DNA of 42,894 bases from a virus, in IMG/VR virus record IMGVR_UViG_3300020477_000053, positions 1 through 42,894 of that record, one strand, 5' to 3'. Positions 16,360 to 25,500 of the stretch are shown piece after piece. A program made the translations under genes and the position numbers. The notes under the pieces were generated by a model. It saw only the letters and a program-made list of their open reading frames with translations. It searched no databases and had not been told where the DNA came from. Position 1 is the stretch's first letter; every line of letters starts with the position of its first letter.

Positions 16360-16651
16360 CCCGAAATTCTTTGGTTTTATGTTGTTCATCATCGCGCAGA
16401 CAGGTAGTGCGATATGGTGGGCTTCTGGGCTATCTGCAGAGGTAAAGCGTATAGGAGGCATCCAGGGACGCGCTATACCAGCTCTAGAAGCAGAAGCTAA
16501 GCAGTGTGGTATCGAGATACATAATCTCAAGAAGCTCACAGGGGACCAGAAAGAGGTTCAAGAGGCAGTGAAAGACCTAGATGTGATGGTATACAGGTTA
16601 GAGTCTATTGAGAGCATGTTAGACAAGATATTAGCAACAAAGGTAAGGTGA
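16349..16651 (+). CDS. Membrane-anchored coiled-coil protein (i-spanin-like topology)
   Basis: A 100-residue protein with a GTG start that overlaps the previous gene by 11 bases, and a purine-rich AGAGGAAGAAAAAGA upstream. An N-terminal membrane span (FFGFMLFIIAQTGSAIWWA, about 7-25) is followed by a long amphipathic helix (LEAEAKQCGIEIHNLKKL to VYRLESIESMLDKIL). This is the topology of inner-membrane spanins. It may work with the lipoprotein encoded upstream, or simply be an accessory membrane protein. Last gene of the membrane cassette. Confidence 0.6.
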   Translation: MKIDPKFFGFMLFIIAQTGSAIWWASGLSAEVKRIGGIQGRAIPALEAEAKQCGIEIHNLKKLTGDQKEVQEAVKDLDVMVYRLESIESMLDKILATKVR

Positions 16652-16655
16652 TATT

Positions 16656-17270
16656 ATGATTGGTTTCGATGGTGATGGCAATGTAATGGGCGGACCTGGC
16701 AATATAGCAGACGCTGCTGTTGGAACCGCGGGCGCTATGGAAGGAGCAACCGCTTCTGAAGGTCTAGGCAATGTTACCAGTGCTAATCCAACGTTTAGTT
16801 TTACTCAAGATCAAGCTATTACGCCACAAATAGAAAAGCAAAAAAGCTTCGTAAACCAGTTAAAATCTTTCTTGGATTTGAGTCCAATGAAGACTGCTTT
16901 GTCTTGGGGTATGTCTATGATGCCAGAGCAGATGAGAGCCCCTACAATGAATATGAATATTGACCAATTAGCTTCAGGTGTACAAGCAATGGGTCCTGGT
17001 TTTGAACTTGGTCCTGATTTAATATCATCTTCATTTAATGGGCAGATGAGTGTTCCTATGACTGGTTTTGGAGCTAATATGGGCATAGCATCCAATATAG
17101 CAAATATAGGTGGTAAAAACCTACATATGGGTCCAGGCATGCCAATGAGTGAAGATTTTTTCCCGGGTTACGGTGTTAACCCATTTAGTGGAGTAGCAAT
17201 GGCGGATCCTAGTGATCCTTACATTAGAAAAAACCGCGGCAGTGAAATTGTCGCAATGATAGGATCTTAG
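16656..17270 (+). CDS. Gly/Met-rich virion protein, unknown
   Basis: A 204-residue protein rich in Gly, Met, Asn and Ala (for example MNMNIDQLASGVQAMGPGFE) with only one helical stretch (about 58-85). The ribosome site AGGTGAT lies six bases from the ATG. Composition, length and position before other Gly-rich proteins suggest a structural or internal virion protein. I do not recognise it. Confidence 0.6.
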   Translation: MIGFDGDGNVMGGPGNIADAAVGTAGAMEGATASEGLGNVTSANPTFSFTQDQAITPQIEKQKSFVNQLKSFLDLSPMKTALSWGMSMMPEQMRAPTMNMNIDQLASGVQAMGPGFELGPDLISSSFNGQMSVPMTGFGANMGIASNIANIGGKNLHMGPGMPMSEDFFPGYGVNPFSGVAMADPSDPYIRKNRGSEIVAMIGS

Positions 17271-17283
17271 GAGGTTATTATGG
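17268..17283 (+). repeat. Duplicated ribosome-site/start leader, copy 1
   Basis: TAGGAGGTTATTATGG, covering the ribosome site and start codon. The identical 16 bases recur at 17622-17637 before the next gene, suggesting that a gene start was duplicated. Confidence 0.6.
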
Positions 17284-17621
17284 CAAATGGTATGGGTTTT
17301 GGAGCTGATGACGCACAAGACGGCAGTTATGGCGGGGATTATGGTGGAGGTGATAGTGGCGACTTTGGAAGCATATTAGCCGCGATAAAAGCATACGCAC
17401 CACATTGGCAAGGCGCGTGGGATAATATGTTAGGCAATAAAGCGCAGCTTGGGCAGCAGGGTCCAGTAGATTTAAATCTACAACGATACCAAGCATTACA
17501 ACGCGGCATAACGCCAGGTATTCCAGTTGGATTTTCTAATCAGTTAGCTCAGCAGACACTTAATAGAGACTTTCAAAATCTGGGTCGTAATACTAAAACT
17601 TCGTGGGAAAGCGATAAGTAA
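17280..17621 (+). CDS. Gly-rich virion protein with DGSYG motif
   Basis: A 113-residue protein whose N-terminus (GADDAQDGSYGGDYGGGDSG) matches a segment of the larger product of 19909-20934 (GPDDAPDGSYGDGDFGGDSG). The rest is helical and Gln-rich. Strong AGGAGG ribosome site in a leader repeated before the next gene. Probably an internal or tail-associated protein; the shared motif implies a common interaction or a partial gene duplication. Confidence 0.6.
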   Translation: MANGMGFGADDAQDGSYGGDYGGGDSGDFGSILAAIKAYAPHWQGAWDNMLGNKAQLGQQGPVDLNLQRYQALQRGITPGIPVGFSNQLAQQTLNRDFQNLGRNTKTSWESDK

Positions 17622-17637
17622 TAGGAGGTTATTATGG
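17622..17637 (+). repeat. Duplicated ribosome-site/start leader, copy 2
   Basis: Identical 16 bases to 17268-17283, again spanning the ribosome site and start codon. Confidence 0.6.
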
Positions 17638-18443
17638 GATGGTCAGATGCTGATGCTTTAGGAGTTGGTGAATCTTCGCAAGGAATGGATGCCAATCCAG
17701 TAGGCATGGGTTTAGGTAGTGAGGCTGATGTATATGATCCTGGTTGGTTTAACCGGGCACTCGCGGTGGCATTAAACTACTATGGCGGTAATCATAGCTT
17801 ACTTGGTCACAATAAGTCGATATTAGGGCAAAAAACTGCCGAAAATCCAACGGGCGCCGTATCTGTTACAGCAACCCCTAGTTATGGCTCGCCTGTTGGG
17901 CATGGAGCTCAGTTAACAGCTGCCCTACCTACAGTACATAACTCTGAACTTGCTTCTGTTATTGCAAATAATCAAAATTTATCGCATTATGGGCATGGTG
18001 GGCATTTAGCAAACAATTTGCATAGTCTAGGTATTGGTCCAAACTATAGCGGAATTGGTATGAATTTTGGTGGTGGAGTACCTACGGATGCTAATCCTAA
18101 TGCCGATATTGACGGTGGTAGCGATCGTCCTTGGTGGTTAGAGAACACTAATAGCGGTGAGTATGGCATGATGAATCCTGAAACAGGTATATGGAATGAT
18201 TGGGATCGTCCATATACTGGTTCTTGGCCGCCAATTAACCATCCGCCTCAACTGGAAACAAAGCCAATTGATCGTGATACCCCATGGCGTACAAAAGATT
18301 TTGACATGCATGTTCGTCCCGCCGCGGGTGGACCAAGCCCTTGGAGTGCCATTCTTGGTGCTGTTGGACCTTATATCAGGAAAAAGCACCCATTAGCATA
18401 CGAAAACGCTTATAACATGTGGGAAGGTGGAGATGGTATGTAA
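17634..18443 (+). CDS. Virion-associated protein, unknown
   Basis: A 269-residue protein rich in Gly, Asn, His and Pro. It has a helical segment with WFNRALAVALNYYGGNHSLL (about 38-57), a His-rich stretch (NLSHYGHGGHLANNLHSLG) and a Pro/Trp-rich part (WPPINHPPQ). The C-terminal KKHPLAYENAYNMWEG is charged and helical. No enzymatic motif is visible. It sits between Gly-rich proteins and the beta-propeller protein, and its stop overlaps the next start (TAATG). Confidence 0.6.
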   Translation: MGWSDADALGVGESSQGMDANPVGMGLGSEADVYDPGWFNRALAVALNYYGGNHSLLGHNKSILGQKTAENPTGAVSVTATPSYGSPVGHGAQLTAALPTVHNSELASVIANNQNLSHYGHGGHLANNLHSLGIGPNYSGIGMNFGGGVPTDANPNADIDGGSDRPWWLENTNSGEYGMMNPETGIWNDWDRPYTGSWPPINHPPQLETKPIDRDTPWRTKDFDMHVRPAAGGPSPWSAILGAVGPYIRKKHPLAYENAYNMWEGGDGM

Positions 18444-19909
18444 TGGAAGTTATTACGTTCGACAGATTTGAAGGGGGTATAGATCTTCGGAAGGCTGACC
18501 AAGTCTCCGATGCTAACCGTCTTGTCGAATGTAAAAACGCCTATATTACTACTGGTTTTGCTGTTAAAAAGCGCCCTGGGTTAGATAAACTTACCGCGAC
18601 GTCTTTACCATCTGATTATAAAGGTTTCTTTGTCTTCGCTGGGCAAGCTCATGTAGTAAGTCATTTAAGCCCGTCAGGTGGTCCAGTTCTCAGTGGATAT
18701 GGTGTTAGTACAGGTACTACTGGCAAAGTAAACTCAGCAATCACTGTGCATAAGTTAACTAATCCAGACAACGCTAGTGATGCTATTTCGATGGTGTGGG
18801 ATGCTCAAGTATTCAATAATCAGTTATATATAGTAGTAGAGTATGCCAGTGGAACTATTAGACATTGGTATAATGATAAGGTTATAACAGATTCTAACTG
18901 TCCGAATACTAACTCTATTACTGTAGTTTCTGAAAAGGTATGGGCTATCAAGGATGATGGCACAATACATTATTCAGCATCTGGTGACCCAACAGATTGG
19001 ACTAAAACTAGTGATGCGGGTGGTAGTGCAGGCTTACCCACAGGTAGAGAATCTGTAGGTGACTCTGAACCCTTAGCTTTAGGTAGTTATAAGAATCGAT
19101 TAGTGGTGTTCAATTCTGATAATACACAGATATGGACTACAGATGTAGACCCATCGAATATCTCTATCGAGACCACATTAGGTAGCGTAGGATCACAATG
19201 GCCTACGTGTATACAGGTTGTAGGAGACGATTTATTCTTCTTGACTGATGCAGGATTTAGATCTATAGGACAACAAATATATACCGGTAACTTACAAGAT
19301 ACTGATGTAGGGAGCCCAATAGATGAGTTAGTCCATGCGAAGTTGGTTGCTTCTACAAGGGTTGGTACTACATCAACATTAGAACCAGGTTCTGCGTTTT
19401 ATAATGGTTTGGGTCAGTATATGTGTTTTATAGACAAAGAGATATTCGTATTTACTTATGCGAGGTTTTCTAAAGTAAATGCATGGTCACGTTATATAAC
19501 ACCATATACTATACAAGCTATTTCCCCATATGGCGAATATATGTTTATCAGGATGAACGATAATGTATATGTGTTTAATCCAGACTCATTCCAAGATGAT
19601 GGTGCTACAGCGATACCTTTAGAGGTAACGAGCTCTTATCAAGCATTTAAGAAGCCTGGGCGATGGAAACAGATTCTTGGTTCAGATGTGATGTTTAATG
19701 GCACAGCTGACTTACAGCACAGATGGGATGCTAGATCACCAAGTGAAGCTACAACTGCTATATCACTGTCTAGTGACACGCGTCCTGGTCCACTAATTCC
19801 AGTGGAATTGATGACTACAGAATGTAGTTTCAAGGTTACACAATCAGCAAATACAGAGTTTCAGTTTAATGGAATCTCGTATTATTATGAACTATTAGGA
19901 GAGTTGTAA
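18443..19909 (+). CDS. Tail nozzle / DNA-stabilising beta-propeller protein (P22 gp10 / T7 gp12-like)
   Basis: Probably the hub or nozzle below the adaptor that closes the channel and holds packaged DNA. The start is placed at the ATG at 18443 (MEVITFDRFEGGIDLRKADQ) because it overlaps the previous stop. This N-terminus, followed by AYITTGFAVKKRPGL, is typical for the family. Repeated blade-like strands with YKNRLVVFNSDNTQIWTTD, DDLFFLTDAGFRSIG and EIFVFTYARFSKVNAWSRY indicate a beta-propeller. Length 488 fits P22 gp10 (about 470). Its separation from the adaptor by the fibre and lysis genes is unusual. Confidence 0.75.
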   Translation: MEVITFDRFEGGIDLRKADQVSDANRLVECKNAYITTGFAVKKRPGLDKLTATSLPSDYKGFFVFAGQAHVVSHLSPSGGPVLSGYGVSTGTTGKVNSAITVHKLTNPDNASDAISMVWDAQVFNNQLYIVVEYASGTIRHWYNDKVITDSNCPNTNSITVVSEKVWAIKDDGTIHYSASGDPTDWTKTSDAGGSAGLPTGRESVGDSEPLALGSYKNRLVVFNSDNTQIWTTDVDPSNISIETTLGSVGSQWPTCIQVVGDDLFFLTDAGFRSIGQQIYTGNLQDTDVGSPIDELVHAKLVASTRVGTTSTLEPGSAFYNGLGQYMCFIDKEIFVFTYARFSKVNAWSRYITPYTIQAISPYGEYMFIRMNDNVYVFNPDSFQDDGATAIPLEVTSSYQAFKKPGRWKQILGSDVMFNGTADLQHRWDARSPSEATTAISLSSDTRPGPLIPVELMTTECSFKVTQSANTEFQFNGISYYYELLGEL

Positions 19910-20934
19910 TGGCTCAACCACTTCCAAGAGTAGTAAAGCAACCTGGAGGACCGAATGAATACTTAGCGTATCTTACGCGTCCTGAGATGCAGCATCTGCG
20001 ATCAAATCCTGCCGCACCACATCATGAAAGGTTGCCTGATAAAGGTCCTTTGAATACATTTAATGGTGTGCCGTTGTTCTATGGAATGGGGCCTGATGAT
20101 GCACCTGATGGTAGTTACGGAGATGGTGATTTTGGTGGTGATAGTGGTGGTTGGGGTGATGTTGGTGGTCCATATGGAGCTGATAATACAGGCGGGCAAG
20201 TTGGTTTAAGCGGTGGCGGTTGGGGTAGTGCTCTTGGTGGTGGTGAAATAGGAAACCCAGGCGATGACCCACGAGCTTCAGAAGGAGGTGGAGAACCTCA
20301 ACCAGCGGCTACTGGTGGCCCAGGTGGTGGGGGTGGTCCACAGAATGGTGGCCAAAATGGTGGTCAAAACGGTGGCCAAGGTGGGGGAGATCCTGGCCCA
20401 ACAGAGGCTGAATTAAGAGCGCAAAGAATAGCAGATGCTTTAAACGCGATTAATTCGCTATTTAGTGGGACCGCCGGTTTAAAACAGAATTTAATTAATG
20501 CTTCATATGATTTGAGCGCTTCAGGCATAGCAGATGCTTATAGGAAAGCTCAAAGAGCATTGCGGTTTCAAATGCTTCGTCAAGGTTTAGAAACTGGGCA
20601 ACCTGATATTGATTTACGTGCTGACCTGTCTAAGGTAAGATCTGATAGTTTGGCTGATGCTATGCGCCATGCTCAGACAGTTGGAGAGAACTGGGCAACC
20701 AAACGATCTGCTAAGAAAGCAGGATTGGTAAATCAAGCTTTAGCTGGTAACTTAATGCCTGGACAAGTTAGTGGCATTGCTGGACCACTTAGCGCAGGTG
20801 TACCAACGGCCTGGAGCGGTATATCTGATATCGCATGGAATATACCAACTGGTTATGCTCCTAGTCCAGGTAGAGGTTTCTACCCTCAATTTGGCTCACA
20901 AGATACGGGCGCTTACTTCGGGAGTATATCATGA
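19909..20934 (+). CDS. Gly-rich internal virion protein candidate
   Basis: A 341-residue two-part protein. The first half is low complexity, with DGSYGDGDFGGDSGG and NGGQNGGQNGGQ tracts. The second half (about 165-280) is helical (ELRAQRIADALNAINSLFSG, IADAYRKAQRALRFQMLRQG). Helical internal proteins encoded just before a giant C-terminal ejection protein are usual in podoviruses (T7 gp14/gp15 positions). TAATG overlap with the propeller gene. The exact role is inferred from location. Confidence 0.6.
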   Translation: MAQPLPRVVKQPGGPNEYLAYLTRPEMQHLRSNPAAPHHERLPDKGPLNTFNGVPLFYGMGPDDAPDGSYGDGDFGGDSGGWGDVGGPYGADNTGGQVGLSGGGWGSALGGGEIGNPGDDPRASEGGGEPQPAATGGPGGGGGPQNGGQNGGQNGGQGGGDPGPTEAELRAQRIADALNAINSLFSGTAGLKQNLINASYDLSASGIADAYRKAQRALRFQMLRQGLETGQPDIDLRADLSKVRSDSLADAMRHAQTVGENWATKRSAKKAGLVNQALAGNLMPGQVSGIAGPLSAGVPTAWSGISDIAWNIPTGYAPSPGRGFYPQFGSQDTGAYFGSIS

Positions 20935-21608
20935 ATCCATGGTGGCTAGCAGCAACATCAATCTTCGATATGTTTCAGAAGAAGAACGCAGAAAAGAAAC
21001 GCAGACGTCAAGAGTTAGAACAAATTCGTATACAAGACGAGTTAGCGAAGATTCACACAGAAGATACTGCTCGTTATATGGGCAAGGCGAATCTACGTGA
21101 TTACATCATGCGAGGTGAAACAGATCCCGCTTTATGGAGCACGATAGCACAGTATGTTAATCCTATCGATCACGAAACACAGGCGCAAATAAACGCAGAT
21201 CTGTATAATACTACAATAGATACCGGAGACGTAACAGCTACGCCTACTGGGTTTGTAGCCGAAGGTTATGCACCATCAGCTGCAGCTGCTGCTACGAGAG
21301 TGGCAGATGCCTCTGCTGCTAGAAATGAATTGCTAGGTAGAAACCAAGCCTATTTAGTGCAAGATCCCTCTTTATCTACTCAGGCTGGTCACACACTAGG
21401 CAATATATATAACGTTCGTAATTTGGGCAGTAATCTTGCACAAATGCAGACAGCGGAAGATTTTGAACCTACAAACGTGGATCATTTAAACGAGCAACTT
21501 GTTGCTCTAGGAGCGCCTATTACTGCTCCAATTAATACAACAGGCATATTAAGTGGTATAGCTAATATACAGGCTAATAATGCAATGATAAACGCACTGA
21601 AGACATAA
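20931..21608 (+). CDS. Internal virion (ejection) protein candidate, gp14-like
   Basis: A 225-residue protein with a hydrophobic start (MNPWWLAATSIFDMF) followed by a strongly basic helix (KKNAEKKRRRQELEQIR) and Ala/Thr/Asn-rich helical parts. A membrane-seeking N-terminus and small Ala-rich body fit the smallest internal virion protein of T7-like ejection machines, which goes into the outer membrane. ATGA overlap with the preceding gene. No sequence match was established. Confidence 0.55.
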   Translation: MNPWWLAATSIFDMFQKKNAEKKRRRQELEQIRIQDELAKIHTEDTARYMGKANLRDYIMRGETDPALWSTIAQYVNPIDHETQAQINADLYNTTIDTGDVTATPTGFVAEGYAPSAAAAATRVADASAARNELLGRNQAYLVQDPSLSTQAGHTLGNIYNVRNLGSNLAQMQTAEDFEPTNVDHLNEQLVALGAPITAPINTTGILSGIANIQANNAMINALKT

Positions 21609-21610
21609 TA

Positions 21611-22582
21611 ATGGCTATTTATTCAAGAACACAGATCCCGAAATGGCAGGCGCCTATTAGAATCACGCGTCCATATATAAAGCCAAACTACTTGGCTGAC
21701 ACTATCACAAGTGCTATACAAGGGTATGGTTCTATACAGAACATGAATATGCAACAGCAGTTGTTCAATGCTAAGCTAGCTCAGCAACAGAAGCAGCAAG
21801 AGAGGTACGATGCAACTCAATCTGCGCTACAAAGTCTTTATACTAATCAAGGTGTGCCAGTTGCTAATGCTCCACCAGCTGTGCCAAATGCGTTAGATGA
21901 TCACTTGCCAACTGTTAATCCATATGGTACAACTACTCCCTCACCTATGGAATCTGTGAGAGCAGCTATGCAGGCGAATCCTGGTGCGGATATGGGCTCT
22001 ATAATGAAGATGGCCGCAGCTATAAACGCCATGCAGAATCCTACTGTTAAAGGTGGACCAACTAATTGGCAAAGATATATGATGGGTCGACACGCCGACG
22101 CTGACTTAAGGCGTAAGGGCAAGCAAGCATCAGATCTTAAAGATGATATCACAGGGATACTTAGAGATGAATTTGGAAGTTTGCTAAAAGGCACAGAGGA
22201 AGAAATAGCGGCTAGATTTGAACCATCTACTAAACCCATTTATGGCGAACGAAGTTGGGATAGACCGGAAACGTGGGGCTTGGGTAAGAGGCAAATAGGT
22301 GAAGTTACTACTGAAGATCCTGGTCCTATAAGACTCAAAGAATTCGTAGGAAGGCGTTTAAGAGATGTAGCAACATGGATGTTAAATAATGGTTATGATG
22401 AGTCTGATGTAAGAATTATGATGGCTAGAGTGAAAGAAGCGGGTATGACCAGTGGTAAATTTAATTTTATAGCTGCTTGGGGCGCCATTCCCTCTGAAAT
22501 AGTTGAAGGCATGGGTTCAGCAGGTGGACAACAATCTGTATCGCAAAGAGCAGCTGGTCACAACGTTACCCTTAGAAATTAA
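21611..22582 (+). CDS. Internal virion protein candidate
   Basis: A 323-residue protein with a Gln-rich helical N-terminal half (NMQQQLFNAKLAQQQKQQ), a Pro-rich linker (ANAPPAVPNAL), a helical centre (AAMQANPGADMGSIMKMAAA) and a mixed C-terminal domain with RLRDVATWMLNNGYDESDVR. It lies immediately before the giant protein, the place of T7 gp15 in the ejection module. No catalytic motif visible. Confidence 0.55.
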   Translation: MAIYSRTQIPKWQAPIRITRPYIKPNYLADTITSAIQGYGSIQNMNMQQQLFNAKLAQQQKQQERYDATQSALQSLYTNQGVPVANAPPAVPNALDDHLPTVNPYGTTTPSPMESVRAAMQANPGADMGSIMKMAAAINAMQNPTVKGGPTNWQRYMMGRHADADLRRKGKQASDLKDDITGILRDEFGSLLKGTEEEIAARFEPSTKPIYGERSWDRPETWGLGKRQIGEVTTEDPGPIRLKEFVGRRLRDVATWMLNNGYDESDVRIMMARVKEAGMTSGKFNFIAAWGAIPSEIVEGMGSAGGQQSVSQRAAGHNVTLRN

Positions 22583-25500
22583 ATGGCTACACTCAACGAA
22601 GCTTTTGATATTCTAGATCAACTTAAGGCTAATAACGATCCTCGTTATGCTCTTGTTAGGGACTCATTACAGCAGCAGATAGATGCTAATGCTGAACGAA
22701 TAGCAGAGTATCGTCGCTTATCTTATCAGTCTCAACCTGGTCCTCATTGGGCTGGTGCAAGTTCTATAGGTTACGCTCCACCTCAAATAGGTTACGATAC
22801 ACCTAAGGATACTTCCATTTGGGGTCGTATCAAAGATACAGCAAGCGATGCAATACAAGCCCTTCCTAGATCGCGATGGCTTGGTCCACTCGACCCACTT
22901 ATCGGTGGATTACAATCCGCTGAACGTGCTAATTTTGGCGATCATACATGGAGCGGTCTACAGCAGCTACCACACGCCGCAGAAAGAACCTATGATTTAA
23001 TCAATCTACAGCATCTTCTTAGACAGAGTGCAGTTTCTCCTACTACCTATGGTAGAAGTCCAGGCGACTCTAACTTACCAGTTCCACCTGATATGACTTG
23101 GGCCCCAGATGGTCCTCTAATAAATAGAGCATCTTTTGAGTCTATGGAGCCTGTTGTTACACCTCCAACAACGCCTGATGGCGCTCCATTACAAGACTGG
23201 AGACTACACAGAGCTAATAGACCAGCCTTAGATAATCGCCGTGTTGACCAGGAAATACAAGCGCAAGCTCCTGGTTTGGTTGCTAACATATTGCAGCAAG
23301 GACAAAATATAGAGGATATCAGGGAGAGAACACGCCGAGAGAGTGGGGATTTTAGCGGTGGTTTGCAAAATATCATGGGCGCAACTTCTCATTTGGATGT
23401 CTTAAAGAGAGTTTATGAGAATCCAGAAGCCGCTTGGGCAACCTTTGGTGAATCACTTGGTTACTCTCTACCAACATTAGTAGTCAGTTTGTTAGCTGGT
23501 TGGGCATCTGCCCCATTCAGGGTCTTAGCATCTAGTGGCGTTGCCTTACCCGGTGCGTTTGCTACAGAAATGTCATTTGCGGCCGAAGAAGTATTACAGC
23601 AATTAGGCATAGATATAAATAATCCTGAGCATGTTAAAATGTTAATGGGAGATCCTAGCATGATGGCTGCCGCCACAAATGCTATGAAAACAAAAGCATC
23701 GGTTATAGCGCTGTTTGAATCTCTTGGTATTGGAGCTAGTGTAAAATTAGGTTCACTTGCTAGACATGCTAAAACATTACCACGCGCAGCAGGATATGGC
23801 GTAGGTGGTATTGGCGCACAAATGTTAACAGAAGCAGGTGGTGAGGGTTTTGGAACTAAGCTAGCAACTGGTAAGACTGACATGCCTGGTTACATGCTTG
23901 AAGGCTTGATGGGTGCTGGTGCTGGTGCGATAATAACTATACCAACAGCTATGCAAGGCGCTTTTGGTGGACAAACCGCACAGGTGAAAGATGTAATACG
24001 AGTATTAGCTAAGGCTAAACAGAAGATGGTTGCTAGCGGTACAATTGACCAGAAACAATTTACTATATTAAGTGAAACTCAAGCTGCACTTGAAGATTCT
24101 CAATTATCTCCTCGCGAAAAAGCAATAGTACTAAGAAAACTCACTGACGCAGCCAACCAAGGAGCTCTTAACGCAGATATAGCTTTAGATTTGGGTATAG
24201 ATATTGAATCTACAATCCCTGAGGCTAGAGAAGCTGGTGCAGCCACACGTCTTCCAGAACCATCATCTACTGTTGTAATAGACGAATCCACAAACATTGG
24301 TTCTGCATTAGAACAAAGAGGGCAACCAACTAGACAAGTACCAGTTGCCGCTGAAACTACACCTGTTAGCGTTTTCGATGCTGATGCTATATTAAACTCA
24401 TTACAAGAAGAGATGGGCGATGTTCGCGTTACCCGTAGGATGGTGAAGCAACGTGCTCTGGAATTGCTTGGTCATGAAGTTCAAATACATGGAGCTTTAC
24501 GAGCCGCCTTTACTGCGCTTGGTCTGAAAACAAGCGATTTAGATAGGTTCTTAAATGATATTTATTCAAAGTATCAATCAGAGATACAGGCGTGGTTACT
24601 GACGCCAATAGGTAGAGCGTACAGTGGTGACGCAAAAACAATGCAGGCAGAAGAGTGGCTTGCTAATGATTTGAAAGCTAAATCTGCTAAAGGTCAATTT
24701 GCACGATTATTACAACGCAAATTAAAACAAGAAGCAAATCTTGATATCACAGGAGAAAATATAAAAGAACTATACGATATTATAGATGCGTTGAAGAGGC
24801 AGTCTGAGGGTAAGGCTACGACCATAAGGCCACCGGCTAGATTTGATGGTGAAACTTTTGAAGCTGATACATCTGGAACTCGTTTTGCTAAAGGCGATCC
24901 TATAGACCCAAGTCGTCGCAAGTTTATGAAGCAAGTAGGAGGTGCTGTAGCAGGTGCTGCGGTAGATCCAAGTATATTACTTGAGCCCGCAACCCAAGAA
25001 GCAGAGGTAGCATCACGCATCCCAGGTTCTGTATATGAGTTCTCTATCGCTGTAGATCCTAACGCAGGTTGGACTAGTGCAGATGACCCAGCAGAAGGTG
25101 CCATAGACGTTGCATTTACTCACGATCCTAATACCAATGAAGTAATGGTATATGAAGGCGATGAGGTTGTCGACGAATTTGTGGTAGATGATATGCATGC
25201 TGATAAAGAGGTGCTTGAGTATGTAAGAGATAAGTATGGTCGTGTCAATATAAACGACGCTCGTGTTCAACGAGAAGAGATGGAGAGAGATCCTGTAACA
25301 GGTGAGGGTGGCTTTGACTACTGGGGTGATGCTGATCAAAACTTTGATAATATGGCTAGAAGTGTCATACGTGGTGAAGCGACTATGGCAGGTACGGAAA
25401 AGGTCGATCGAGGATCGGCTTATGATATCTTTGAAGAGCCTGAAACTCCACGCGTTGAGGAAGAGACTGTTGAAAAAACAGATGCAGAGTTATATGTAGA

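Noticed and set aside
20771-21100. A 109-residue plus-strand frame across the junction of 19909-20934 and 20931-21608
   Set aside because: It overlaps two well-supported coupled genes and has a shadow-like composition.
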